Source: an uncultured Collinsella sp.
Lineage (GTDB): Bacteria > Actinomycetota > Coriobacteriia > Coriobacteriales > Coriobacteriaceae
DNA: 64,000 bases
NCBI GenBank assembly: GCA_958427145.1
Contig: CAUAAZ010000002.1
Coordinates: forward strand, 1 to 64,000
Direction of reading: 5' to 3'
A program made the translations under genes and the position numbers. Of the stretch, positions 10,860 to 18,827 are shown one piece after another; positions within the stretch are counted from its first letter, which is position 1, and the number at the start of each line of letters is the position of its first letter. Below the pieces are notes generated by a model. The model searched no databases. It saw only the letters and a program-made list of their open reading frames with translations, and was not told where the DNA came from.

Positions 10860-11535
10860 TCCGATTCTTCTGACCGCCATCTGCGCCGTGGTCTCGTTCT
10901 TTATCGGGGCGATTCCGTTTGGTCTGATCCTGGGCCGCGTGTTCAACCACACGGACATTCGTAAGGCGGGCTCCGGCAACATCGGCACCACCAACGCCCT
11001 GCGCGTGGCCGGCCCCAAGGTGGCCGCGCTCACGCTGTTGCTCGACTGCCTTAAGGGCGCCATCTGCGTCCTTATCGCGCGTCCGCTCATTGCCGACTTG
11101 GGCTATGGCTTCCCCGTGAGCATTATGGCCCCCGGTGCCGCCGGCGACTGGATGCTCGGCGTCATCTGCCTGGCAGCCGTGTGGGGCCATATCTTCTCGC
11201 CCTACCTCAACTTCCATGGCGGCAAGGGCATCGCAGTTGGTCTGGGCGTCATCCTCGCCTGGTACTGGCCTATTGGCCTGTCGCTGCTGGGCATGTTTAT
11301 CGTGGCCGTCGCCATCACCAAGTTTGTGTCGGTGGGCTCGCTTGCCGCGGCCATCGGTCTTCCCATCGCTGCCTGCGCGGTCTTTCCGTACAGCAGCCTC
11401 GGACTTAAGTTTTGCATGGCGCTGATCGGCATTACTGTGGTGTGGGCCCATCGTGCGAACATCAAAAAGCTCATGACGGGTAAGGAGTCCAAGCTCTCGT
11501 TTACCAAGCGCGTCACCGAGCCCGACGATAAGTAG
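10852..11535 (+). CDS. plsY: Glycerol-3-phosphate acyltransferase PlsY
   Basis: 227-residue integral membrane enzyme transferring the acyl group from acyl-phosphate to glycerol-3-phosphate, the first step of phospholipid synthesis in most Gram-positives. Conserved loops: SGNIGTTNALR (motif 1) and HGGKGIAVGLG (motif 2, phosphate-binding), with about five hydrophobic segments. It starts inside the last codons of der and is followed after 9 nt by gpsA, which makes its glycerol-3-phosphate substrate. Confidence 0.97.
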   Translation: MHNPILLTAICAVVSFFIGAIPFGLILGRVFNHTDIRKAGSGNIGTTNALRVAGPKVAALTLLLDCLKGAICVLIARPLIADLGYGFPVSIMAPGAAGDWMLGVICLAAVWGHIFSPYLNFHGGKGIAVGLGVILAWYWPIGLSLLGMFIVAVAITKFVSVGSLAAAIGLPIAACAVFPYSSLGLKFCMALIGITVVWAHRANIKKLMTGKESKLSFTKRVTEPDDK

Positions 11536-11544
11536 GAGAGAGTC

Positions 11545-12552
11545 ATGAATGTTGCGCTGATTGGCTCCGGCTCCTGGGGAACCGCCGTCGCGGGCCTTGC
11601 TGCAGCGCGAGCCGAGCGCGTGACCATGTGGGCCCATAGCGAGCAGACGGCCGCCGGCATTAACGGTGAGCATCGCAACCCCCGCTATCTGGTGGACTAC
11701 GTGCTGCCCTGCAACGTCTTCGCCACGACGGAGCTGATGCAGGCACTCGACGGCGCCGAGGCCATCATCTTTGCCGTTCCTTCGACGCACCTTCGCAGCG
11801 TGTGCCACCAGGCCGCGCCCTTTATCGCCGCCGATACCCCGGTGCTCTGCCTCACCAAGGGCATTGAGCCCGAGTCCGGCCTGCTCATGAGCGAGGTCAT
11901 CGCCAGCGAGATCGGCAACGAAGCACGTGTCGCGGCGCTTTCGGGCCCCAACCATGCTGAGGAAATCTGCCGCGGCGGACTTTCTGCCGCCGTCATCGCC
12001 AGCAAAAATCCGCAGATAGGGGAGACCTTTAAGGACCTGCTCCTGTCCACGGCCTTCCGCATCTACCTCTCGCAAGACATGACCGGTGTCGAGGTTTGCG
12101 GCGCCATGAAAAATGTCATCGCCATCGTGTGCGGCATCTCCGCCGGCTCGGGCGCAGGCGACAACACGCTTGCCCTTATCATGACGCGCGGTCTGGCCGA
12201 GATCAGCCGTCTGGTGCACGCCCGCGGCGGTCAAGCTATGACCTGTATGGGACTTGCCGGCATGGGCGACCTCATTGCCACCTGCACCTCGGAGCATTCA
12301 CGCAACCGCACCTTTGGCTACGAGTTTGCCCACGGCGTGTCGCTCGACGAGTATCAGGAGCGCACGCATATGGTGGTCGAGGGCGCCGTCGCGGCCCGCA
12401 GCGTCAGCGAACTTGCCCGTTCACTGGGCGTAGACATTCCGCTCACCTTTGCCGTGGAGCAAACGCTCTACAACGGTGTTACTTTGGATAGGGCGCTCGA
12501 GATTCTTACCGAACGCGTCCCTTCTCAAGAGTTCTACGGACTCACCGACTAG
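11545..12552 (+). CDS. gpsA: NAD(P)+-dependent glycerol-3-phosphate dehydrogenase
   Basis: 335-residue cytosolic enzyme reducing dihydroxyacetone phosphate to sn-glycerol-3-phosphate. The Rossmann motif GSGSWGTAVA is at residues 7-16; SGPNHAEEI and GVEVCGAMKNVIAI contain family-specific residues including the catalytic Lys. AGGAGAG precedes the ATG. Adjacent to plsY, its product's user. Confidence 0.97.
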   Translation: MNVALIGSGSWGTAVAGLAAARAERVTMWAHSEQTAAGINGEHRNPRYLVDYVLPCNVFATTELMQALDGAEAIIFAVPSTHLRSVCHQAAPFIAADTPVLCLTKGIEPESGLLMSEVIASEIGNEARVAALSGPNHAEEICRGGLSAAVIASKNPQIGETFKDLLLSTAFRIYLSQDMTGVEVCGAMKNVIAIVCGISAGSGAGDNTLALIMTRGLAEISRLVHARGGQAMTCMGLAGMGDLIATCTSEHSRNRTFGYEFAHGVSLDEYQERTHMVVEGAVAARSVSELARSLGVDIPLTFAVEQTLYNGVTLDRALEILTERVPSQEFYGLTD

Positions 12553-12570
12553 CGCAGAAAGGCTTCTACC

Positions 12571-13242
12571 ATGGGTTCCATCAAAATCGCTCCGTCCGTC
12601 CTTTCGGCCGACATGGCCAACCTCAAGGGCGAGCTCGACAAAATCGCCGGCGCCGACTTTGTGCACTTCGACGTTATGGACGGTCACTTTACCGGCAACC
12701 TCACCTTTGGCGTTGACATCCTTAAGGCCGTCAAGCGCTCCACCGATGTGCCGGTCGACGCGCACCTGATGGTGTCGAACCCCGACGAGACGGTCGATTG
12801 GTACGCCGACGCCGGTGCCGACATGATCACCGTGCACTACGAGGCCTCCACGCACCTGCACCGCACGCTCACGCATCTGCAGCAGCGCGGCGTCAAGGCC
12901 GGTGTGGTGCTCAACCCCGCCACGCCCGTCTGCGTGCTCGATAGCATCATCGACATTGTTGACATGGTGCTGCTCATGAGCGTGAACCCCGGCTTTGGCG
13001 GCCAGAGCTTTATCCCCGGCACCATCGCCAAACTGCACGAGCTCAAGGCCATGTGTGAGCGCCACGGCGTGTCGCCCATGATCGAGGTCGACGGCGGCAT
13101 CTCTTCCAAAAACATCGCCGAGGTCGTTAAGGCCGGTGCCGATGTTCTGGTGGCCGGCTCCGCCGTATTTAAGTCCGAAGATCCCGCTGCCGAGGTTGCG
13201 CTGCTGCAGAAGCTGGGCAACGAGGCCGCACAGGAGGCATAA
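12571..13242 (+). CDS. rpe: Ribulose-phosphate 3-epimerase
   Basis: 223-residue TIM-barrel enzyme interconverting ribulose-5-phosphate and xylulose-5-phosphate. Characteristic blocks: APSVLSADMANL, HFDVMDGHFTGNLTFG (metal-binding His/Asp), VDAHLMVSNP, MSVNPGFGGQSFIP and EVDGGI. Length is standard. It starts 18 nt after gpsA with AGAAAGG upstream. Confidence 0.97.
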   Translation: MGSIKIAPSVLSADMANLKGELDKIAGADFVHFDVMDGHFTGNLTFGVDILKAVKRSTDVPVDAHLMVSNPDETVDWYADAGADMITVHYEASTHLHRTLTHLQQRGVKAGVVLNPATPVCVLDSIIDIVDMVLLMSVNPGFGGQSFIPGTIAKLHELKAMCERHGVSPMIEVDGGISSKNIAEVVKAGADVLVAGSAVFKSEDPAAEVALLQKLGNEAAQEA

Positions 13243-13248
13243 ACCCTT

Positions 13249-14427
13249 ATGACCGCAGGTCAAAACCGCATACCCGTGAATCTTGACTATGCCGCCTCGA
13301 CGCCCATGCGCGCCGAGGCGCTCCTTGCGCAGCGCGAGTACGACGACAGCGAGATTGCCGGCGTCAACCCCAACTCGCTGCACTCGCTTGGCCGCAAGGC
13401 CGCCGCACGCCTAGAAGTCGCTCGTCGCGAGATCGCCCGTAGCTTTGGCGCACGCGTTCGCCCGTCCGAGATCATCCTTACCAACGGCGGCACCGAGGCC
13501 AACCAGCTGGCGCTGCTCGGTCTTGCCGAGGGTGCTCGTCAGCGCGATCGCAAGCGCGATCGTGTAATCGTTTCGGCCATCGAGCACGATTCGATTCTGG
13601 ACAACCTGCCGCTGCTGCGTGCCGCCGGCTTTACCGTCGACTTGGTGCAGCCCTGCCGCATGGGCTACATTGAGCCTGCCACGCTTGTCGAACTGCTCGG
13701 CAACGACGTGGCGCTCGTGAGCATCATGGTTGCCAACAACGAGACCGGCGTGGCGCAGCCCATCCGCGAGCTTGCCGCGGCCGCACATGCTGCCGGCGCC
13801 CTGTTTCATACCGATGCCATCCAAGGGTACTTGCATATTCCGCTCGATGTCACCGAGCTGGGCGTCGATGCTATGACCGTTGCCGCGCACAAGATCGGCG
13901 GCCCCGTGGCATCCGGCGCGCTCTACCTTAAGAGCCGCACGCCGCTGCGCCCGCGCATCTTTGGCGGCGGACAGGAGGCCGGTCTTCGTGCCGGCACGCA
14001 GGACCTGCGTACACAGCTTGCTTTTGCCGCTGCCGCTTCCGCGCTGTTGCCGAACGTGGCCCAGGAGCGCGCGACGCTGCAGGTCTTATCCGATAAGCTC
14101 TACGCCACGCTTACGGCTCATCCGCGTATTCATGCCACCATGGGCGACTACGCACAGGCCGATCGTCTGCCGGGCATGGTTTCCATCTACGTCGACGGCA
14201 TGGACTCCGAGGAGCTCATCATCAAGCTAGACGCCGCCGGCTTTGAGGTATCGGCCGGTTCTGCCTGCTCGAGCGGCAGCATGGACCCGAGCCATGTTCT
14301 CAGCGCCATGGGCATTGGCCGCGAGCAGGCCCTGGGTGCACTGCGCATCTCCTTCGATGACCGTGTGAATCCGGGCGATCTGGACGAGTTTGCCCAGACG
14401 CTGCTCTCGATCGTGGGTGCCGCATGA
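13249..14427 (+). CDS. Cysteine desulfurase (NifS/IscS-type class V aminotransferase)
   Basis: 392-residue PLP enzyme that removes sulfur from L-cysteine as a protein persulfide for Fe-S clusters or thio-tRNA. The PLP lysine is Lys215 in AAHKIGG and the persulfide cysteine is Cys340 in SAGSACSSGSM, a long NifS/IscS-type active-site loop rather than the short SufS type. No iscU, sufBCD or mnmA lies alongside, so the sulfur acceptor cannot be deduced. It overlaps the next gene by four bases (ATGA). Confidence 0.93.
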   Translation: MTAGQNRIPVNLDYAASTPMRAEALLAQREYDDSEIAGVNPNSLHSLGRKAAARLEVARREIARSFGARVRPSEIILTNGGTEANQLALLGLAEGARQRDRKRDRVIVSAIEHDSILDNLPLLRAAGFTVDLVQPCRMGYIEPATLVELLGNDVALVSIMVANNETGVAQPIRELAAAAHAAGALFHTDAIQGYLHIPLDVTELGVDAMTVAAHKIGGPVASGALYLKSRTPLRPRIFGGGQEAGLRAGTQDLRTQLAFAAAASALLPNVAQERATLQVLSDKLYATLTAHPRIHATMGDYAQADRLPGMVSIYVDGMDSEELIIKLDAAGFEVSAGSACSSGSMDPSHVLSAMGIGREQALGALRISFDDRVNPGDLDEFAQTLLSIVGAA

Positions 14428-15233
14428 TCGTCGCCGAGCTTGAACGTGCGCTGCTGGCGCGCTACCCCAAGATGGACGCCGAGGGCTGGGATCATGTTGG
14501 GCTATCTGTGGGAGATCCCGCTGCTGAGATCACCGGTGTTGCCTGCGCGCTCGATGCGACCGAAGCTAATGTTCTCCGCGCCCAAGAAGCCGGTGCAAAC
14601 GTGCTGCTGACGCATCATCCTGTCTATATCAAGGCGCCCGAGGCGTTTTGTCCAGCGGATACCACTCGCCCCCAGTGCAGCGCGGCACTCTATGAGGCGG
14701 CCCGTTGCGGCGTGAGCATCATATCGCTCCACACCAACCTGGACCGCTCGCACGAAGCCCGTGTCTGCCTGAGCGAGCTGCTGGGTGCCGCACCCGTGAG
14801 CTCACTGGAGCACGTGGACGACCCCGAGGCAACCGGCCTGGGCGCGCTTGCAACGCTCAACGACCCGTACACGCTGCGCGATCTTGCCACCCGTGCTGCC
14901 ACGGCCTTCGGCAGCGACCCGCGTGTGTGGGGCGAAGCCGATCGCCCGTGCCGCACCGTCGCCATTTTGGGCGGCTCCCTGGGCGACTTTGGAGAGCTCG
15001 CCATCGCCGCGAGCGCGGACGTTGTCGTGACGGGCGAGGCGGGATACCACGTGGCGCAAGACCTTGCCTTGCGCGGGCTGTCGGTGATCTTGCTCGGCCA
15101 CGACCGCTCCGAGGAACCGTTCGTTGATATATTGATGAACTCTGCAGTTGACGCCGGGGTCGACCCCCGTCATGCGATTAAAATACTGAACCCTTGCCAA
15201 TGGTGGACTGTGACAAAAGGAGAGAACTTATGA
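14424..15233 (+). CDS. Nif3-like dinuclear metal center protein (YqfO/GTP cyclohydrolase I type 2-like)
   Basis: 269-residue member of the Nif3/YqfO/YbgI family, which binds two metal ions. Metal-site motifs visible: LLTHHPVYIK near residue 55, HTNLDRS and the late GHDRSEEPF. No YqfO central insertion is present, given the length. The molecular function of this family is unresolved. Its stop overlaps the next start (ATGA-type), and in Gram-positives it is regularly next to the coiled-coil zinc-ribbon gene, as here. Confidence 0.9.
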   Translation: MIVAELERALLARYPKMDAEGWDHVGLSVGDPAAEITGVACALDATEANVLRAQEAGANVLLTHHPVYIKAPEAFCPADTTRPQCSAALYEAARCGVSIISLHTNLDRSHEARVCLSELLGAAPVSSLEHVDDPEATGLGALATLNDPYTLRDLATRAATAFGSDPRVWGEADRPCRTVAILGGSLGDFGELAIAASADVVVTGEAGYHVAQDLALRGLSVILLGHDRSEEPFVDILMNSAVDAGVDPRHAIKILNPCQWWTVTKGENL

Positions 15234-15949
15234 GCGCCGGCGCTACGCTACTCAAGCTGCAACAGATCGATTTGGAGCTCGCCCGTAACAAGAGCGAACT
15301 TGCCAATATGCCGGAGCTCAAGGAGCTCGCTTCCAAGCGCAAGACCTATGTGAAGCTCAAGTCCGAGATGACCAAGCTCTACGCCCAGCGCAAGGATCTG
15401 GACATTGAGCTCGACGATCTCAACACCACCGAGATTCAGACTAACAACGCCATCGAGGCTGCCAAGAAGCGCCACGTCGACGGCTCCGACTACCGCGAGG
15501 TTCAGGACCTGGAGAACGAGCTCGCCACCCTGGCCAAGCGTCTGGACAAGATCGAGCACACCCGCAAGGACGTCGTTGTCGCCCATAAGGAGGCGCTCGA
15601 CCGCGAGGCTCGCGCGCAGGCTATCATCGCCAAGTTCGAGGAGGGCGTGAAGGCAGATACCAAGGCTGCCCGCGCCAAGGCCGCCGACCTCCAGGCACAG
15701 ATTGATGCCGCCATCAAGGAGCGCACCGCGCTTGCCACCACACTGCCGACCGACGTGCTCACCGACTACGAGCGCCTGCTCAAGCAGTTCCGCGGCCTGG
15801 CCGTCGAGACCATCAAGGGCAACATCCCCACGGTCTGCCACACTGCGCTGCAGGCGTCGTCCATGAGCGACCTCAACCACGACGGCAGTGAGATTACGCA
15901 CTGCCCGTACTGCCACCGCCTGCTCGTGCTCCCCAGCAAGGAAGCCTAA
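15230..15949 (+). CDS. Coiled-coil protein with C-terminal (degenerate) zinc ribbon
   Basis: 239-residue protein: residues ~5-175 are a long charged coiled coil, and the C-terminus resembles the C4-type zinc ribbon of this family. Only one complete CxxC knuckle is present (HCPYCHRLL). The first knuckle, normally CxxCH, reads IPTVCHTAL here, so its first cysteine is missing and the site has three cysteines plus nearby histidines. The start at 15230 follows AGGAGAG and overlaps the Nif3 stop. Function unknown; the family sits next to Nif3-like genes in many genomes. Confidence 0.85.
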   Translation: MSAGATLLKLQQIDLELARNKSELANMPELKELASKRKTYVKLKSEMTKLYAQRKDLDIELDDLNTTEIQTNNAIEAAKKRHVDGSDYREVQDLENELATLAKRLDKIEHTRKDVVVAHKEALDREARAQAIIAKFEEGVKADTKAARAKAADLQAQIDAAIKERTALATTLPTDVLTDYERLLKQFRGLAVETIKGNIPTVCHTALQASSMSDLNHDGSEITHCPYCHRLLVLPSKEA

Positions 15950-15951
15950 CG

Positions 15952-17166
15952 ATGACGGCGGCACCCAACAATTCAATGCAACTTGAGGGAAAAACGATCC
16001 TGTTGGGCATTACCGGCGGGATCGCCGCCTATAAGTCGTGCAATATCGTGCGCCTGCTGCAAAAGCGAGGCGCCCGCGTTAAGGTCGTCATGAGCGAACA
16101 TGCCACGGAGTTCGTGGGGCCGCTCACCTTCCGTGCGCTCACGGGCGAGCCGGTCGCTGTGGGCCTGTTCGACGACCCCTCCGACCCCATCCACCATATC
16201 TCGCTGGCGCAGGAGCCCGATCTGGTGGTCGTGGCGCCCGCGACGGCCAATATCATCGCCAAGATGGCCAACGGCGTCGCCGATGACCTCATCTCCACCA
16301 CGCTGCTTGCGACGCCGCGACCCATCGTGATCGCACCCGCTATGAACAACGGCATGTGGAAGGCGCCGGCGACGCAGGCCAACATGGCCACGCTGCTCGA
16401 GCGCGGTGTCCATGTGGTGGGTCCGGGCAGCGGCTACCTTGCCTGCGGCGACGTGGACACGGGACGCATGAGCGAGCCCGAGGACATCGTAGAGGCTGTC
16501 TGTGAGGTGCTCAACCCCGCGCCACAGGACCTGGCAGGTAAGCGCATCGTAATTACCGCCGGTCCCACGCACGAGCCGATCGACCCCGTGCGATTCATTG
16601 GCAACCGCTCTTCGGGCAAGATGGGCATCGCCCTGGCGGGGGAGGCCGCACGCCGCGGCGCTGCGGTCACGCTCGTGTTGGGACCGACATCACTCGATGT
16701 GCTCCGCGGCGTGGAGTGCGTGCGCGTGCAGACCGCCGCAGAGATGCTCCAGGCGGCCCTGAGCGCCTTCCAGACGGCCGATGCGGCAATTTGTGCGGCC
16801 GCCGTCGCCGACTACACCCCCGCGGCCCCTGCGGACCATAAGCTCAAAAAGGCCAACGAGCGCCTGGATCGCATCGAACTGGTCGAGACGGTCGATATTT
16901 TGGCCGAGCTCTCGCGCCAGAAGGGCGAGCGATGCGTGATCGGATTTGCGGCCGAGACCGATAACGTCGTGGAGTACGCGCAGCGCAAGCTCGCCCGCAA
17001 GGGCTGCGATGCCATTATCGCCAACGATGTCTCGCGCGCCGATTCGGGCTTTGGAACCGATACCAACAAGGCCTGGATTGTGAGCACAACGGGTACGCAA
17101 GAGCTTCCCGTGCTAACAAAACACCAGCTCGCAGATACAATTTTGGACTTGCTTCAAAATTTATAA
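15952..17166 (+). CDS. coaBC: Bifunctional phosphopantothenoylcysteine decarboxylase/synthetase
   Basis: 404-residue bifunctional enzyme making 4'-phosphopantetheine for coenzyme A. The N-terminal CoaC flavoprotein part has GITGGIAAYKS, the catalytic-His region (HHISLA), APAMNNGMW and ACGDVDTGRM with the catalytic Cys. The C-terminal CoaB part has TAGPTHEPIDPVRFIGNRSS (CTP-binding) and ANDVSRADSGFG. Starts 2 nt after the zinc-ribbon gene and ends the first operon-like run; a promoter for tRNA-Pro follows at once. Confidence 0.97.
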   Translation: MTAAPNNSMQLEGKTILLGITGGIAAYKSCNIVRLLQKRGARVKVVMSEHATEFVGPLTFRALTGEPVAVGLFDDPSDPIHHISLAQEPDLVVVAPATANIIAKMANGVADDLISTTLLATPRPIVIAPAMNNGMWKAPATQANMATLLERGVHVVGPGSGYLACGDVDTGRMSEPEDIVEAVCEVLNPAPQDLAGKRIVITAGPTHEPIDPVRFIGNRSSGKMGIALAGEAARRGAAVTLVLGPTSLDVLRGVECVRVQTAAEMLQAALSAFQTADAAICAAAVADYTPAAPADHKLKKANERLDRIELVETVDILAELSRQKGERCVIGFAAETDNVVEYAQRKLARKGCDAIIANDVSRADSGFGTDTNKAWIVSTTGTQELPVLTKHQLADTILDLLQNL

Positions 17167-17174
17167 AAAAGTTC

Positions 17175-17204
17175 TTGCACAAGTCTAAAGTTTCGGGTTA
17201 ATAT
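17175..17204 (+). promoter_or_regulatory. Promoter of tRNA-Pro
   Basis: TTGCAC (17175-17180) and TAATAT (17199-17204) are separated by 18 nt and lie about 45 nt before the mature tRNA; an overlapping TATACT at 17202-17207 is an alternative -10. Close match to a sigma-70-type housekeeping promoter. Confidence 0.7.
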
Positions 17205-17246
17205 ACTCCCTGTTGCGAGCGAGAGCAGAGCAACAAACAAAAGCTT

Positions 17247-17323
<77 letters not shown>

Positions 17324-17332
17324 GAAGTTTGC

Positions 17333-17363
17333 AGGTCAGGCACCTAGTGCCTGACCTTTTTTT
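17333..17363 (+). terminator. Rho-independent terminator of tRNA-Pro
   Basis: Perfect 11-bp stem (17333-17343 with 17347-17357), CTA loop, then seven T residues. Confidence 0.93.
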
Positions 17364-17435
17364 ATCAAGAATCAACAAGGTAAGCAATGAAGAATCAACG
17401 GCTTTCTTGATCGATACTTTTGCTTAACAAAAACT

Positions 17436-17490
17436 TGTACGTCATCCTCCAAAAACGACAATTTATGACATGTTTGGAGGCTGACGTACA
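17436..17490. repeat. Long imperfect inverted repeat upstream of the CDP-alcohol transferase gene
   Basis: Arms 17436-17453 and 17473-17490 are complementary at 17 of 18 positions (one T/C mismatch at 17445/17481), separated by 19 nt. There is no T-tract on either side, and the tRNA terminator lies ~70 nt upstream, so this is probably not a terminator. The rest of the ~295-nt gap (17324-17618) holds the tRNA terminator and a candidate -10 box at 17577; no gene is seen. Confidence 0.75.
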
Positions 17491-17576
17491 CAAAAACGGC
17501 ACATTCACATTGCGACAGCGCCCTCCACATGTCTGGACTCTCTATGGCTGCGCTGGATAGACATCGCCGGAACGGG

Positions 17577-17582
17577 TATAGT
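17577..17582 (+). promoter_or_regulatory. Candidate -10 box for the CDP-alcohol phosphatidyltransferase gene
   Basis: TATAGT lies 37 nt before the GTG start. No convincing -35 hexamer is seen at the expected distance, so the site is tentative. Confidence 0.4.
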
Positions 17583-17618
17583 ATCGAAAGTTTTGTCGTT
17601 AACCAGCGGGGGAGTCCT

Positions 17619-18323
17619 GTGGGCATCAAAAAGAAGATCAAAAAGGAGCTTATCGGCACTTCCGATTACCCGTCGAATAAGATCTTTACGATCTCCAATT
17701 TCATCACCTTTACGCGCCTGATCCTCACCCTGGTATTTCTGTACCTGTTTGTGACGGATAACAACCGCGTCATCGCCATCGTTATCTACGCCGTCGCCGC
17801 CTCCACCGACTGGATGGACGGTCAGATCGCCCGCATGACTAAGACGGTCTCGTGGCTCGGCAAGGTCATGGATCCCATCTGCGATCGCGCGCTGCTGTTC
17901 ACCGGCGTCTTGGGACTGGTAGTCCGCGGAGAGCTGCCCATCTGGGTCTGCGTGCTCATTATTGGCCGCGACATCTATCTGGGCATCGGCACGCTTATCG
18001 TGCGCCATTATCACCGTCGCCCCATCGATGTCGTCTTTCCCGGAAAGATTGCCACTGCGCTGCTCATGACCGGCTTCTCGCTCATGCTGCTCGGTTTCCC
18101 CGTTATTGATGGTCTGCATCTTTTACCTTCATCCCTTACGGCCTTCCCGGGCCTCAATGGAAGCTCGGTGCCCCTCGGCATCTTCTTTGTGTACGGCGGC
18201 GTGATCTTCTCCATGCTCACGGCTGTCATCTACTCCATTAAGGGCGGAGCGGCCATTAAACAAGCTCTCACGCATCCCGAGGACGAGGACATCGACTTTC
18301 TGAACCCTGAAATCGAAGACTGA
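17619..18323 (+). CDS. CDP-alcohol phosphatidyltransferase family protein (second copy)
   Basis: 234-residue membrane enzyme. The catalytic CDP-OH-P motif D(x2)DG(x2)AR(x8)G(x3)D(x3)D is complete (beginning DWMDGQIAR near residue 65), with about five hydrophobic segments. The GTG at 17619 follows GGGGGAG with good spacing; longer in-frame starts lack such a site. A canonical PgsA is encoded at 38586-39224, so this divergent paralogue (35-residue basic N-terminus, long loop PSSLTAFPGLNGSS, acidic C-terminus) more likely makes another lipid, such as cardiolipin or phosphatidylinositol-phosphate, or is an alternative PgsA. The substrate is not determined by sequence. Confidence 0.85.
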   Translation: MGIKKKIKKELIGTSDYPSNKIFTISNFITFTRLILTLVFLYLFVTDNNRVIAIVIYAVAASTDWMDGQIARMTKTVSWLGKVMDPICDRALLFTGVLGLVVRGELPIWVCVLIIGRDIYLGIGTLIVRHYHRRPIDVVFPGKIATALLMTGFSLMLLGFPVIDGLHLLPSSLTAFPGLNGSSVPLGIFFVYGGVIFSMLTAVIYSIKGGAAIKQALTHPEDEDIDFLNPEIED

Positions 18324-18333
18324 TTCGTTGGGG

Positions 18334-18339
18334 TATGAT
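18334..18339 (+). promoter_or_regulatory. Candidate -10 box for the FHA gene
   Basis: TATGAT lies 51 nt upstream of the FHA start codon, in the 66-nt gap after the previous gene. No clear -35 hexamer. Confidence 0.35.
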
Positions 18340-18389
18340 TACGTACGGTTCATTATTTGCGGCACGTCCGCGATAAGTTAGGGGTTGTC

Positions 18390-18824
18390 ATGGACAACAT
18401 GGTTAACAATATGCCTCAGAATGATAAGACTGCTGACGCTACCTGCGTATTCCGCGTGCCTTCAAGCGACGTCACCGTTCCCGATCTCATGGCCAACGTG
18501 CGCATCACCGCCCCCGTTCTGTCCATCGTCAAGGGTCCGCAGACTGGTGCCGCTTTTGAGCTCGAGGACGACGTGACCACCATCGGCCGCGATCCTGCGA
18601 ACGGCATCTTCCTCAATGACATGACCGTTTCGCGCAGCCACGCGCGCATTATCCGCGAGGGCCTCGGCGCTCGCATCGAGGACTTGGGCTCGCTCAATGG
18701 CACCTGGGTCGACGGTGCTATCGTCAATGCAGCCCCGCTGCACGACGGTTCTTCCGTCCAGATCGGTACGTTTACGCTCATCTACCACGAGAGCACGCCG
18801 GAGCGCATCGAAACCGGTGAGTAG
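18390..18824 (+). CDS. GarA/OdhI-like FHA domain protein
   Basis: 144-residue cytosolic protein with a C-terminal FHA phosphothreonine-binding domain: IGRDP at 65-69, SRSHA at 81-85 and SLNGTWV at 101-107. The N-terminal tail carries DATCVFRV around Thr18, aligning with the ETTSVFRA segment of mycobacterial GarA, whose threonines are phosphorylated by PknG/PknB and then bind the protein's own FHA domain. Only the second of the two threonines is kept. The MerR gene 3 nt downstream matches the garA-ftsR order of actinobacteria. GarA orthology is therefore a good inference. Which metabolic enzymes it controls here is unknown. The ATG follows AGGGG. Confidence 0.85.
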   Translation: MDNMVNNMPQNDKTADATCVFRVPSSDVTVPDLMANVRITAPVLSIVKGPQTGAAFELEDDVTTIGRDPANGIFLNDMTVSRSHARIIREGLGARIEDLGSLNGTWVDGAIVNAAPLHDGSSVQIGTFTLIYHESTPERIETGE

Positions 18825-18827
18825 GGC

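Noticed and set aside
17372..17659. A 95-codon - strand frame across the gap after tRNA-Pro
   Set aside because: It runs through the long inverted repeat and the start of the CDP-alcohol transferase gene, has no good ribosome binding site and no family resemblance.
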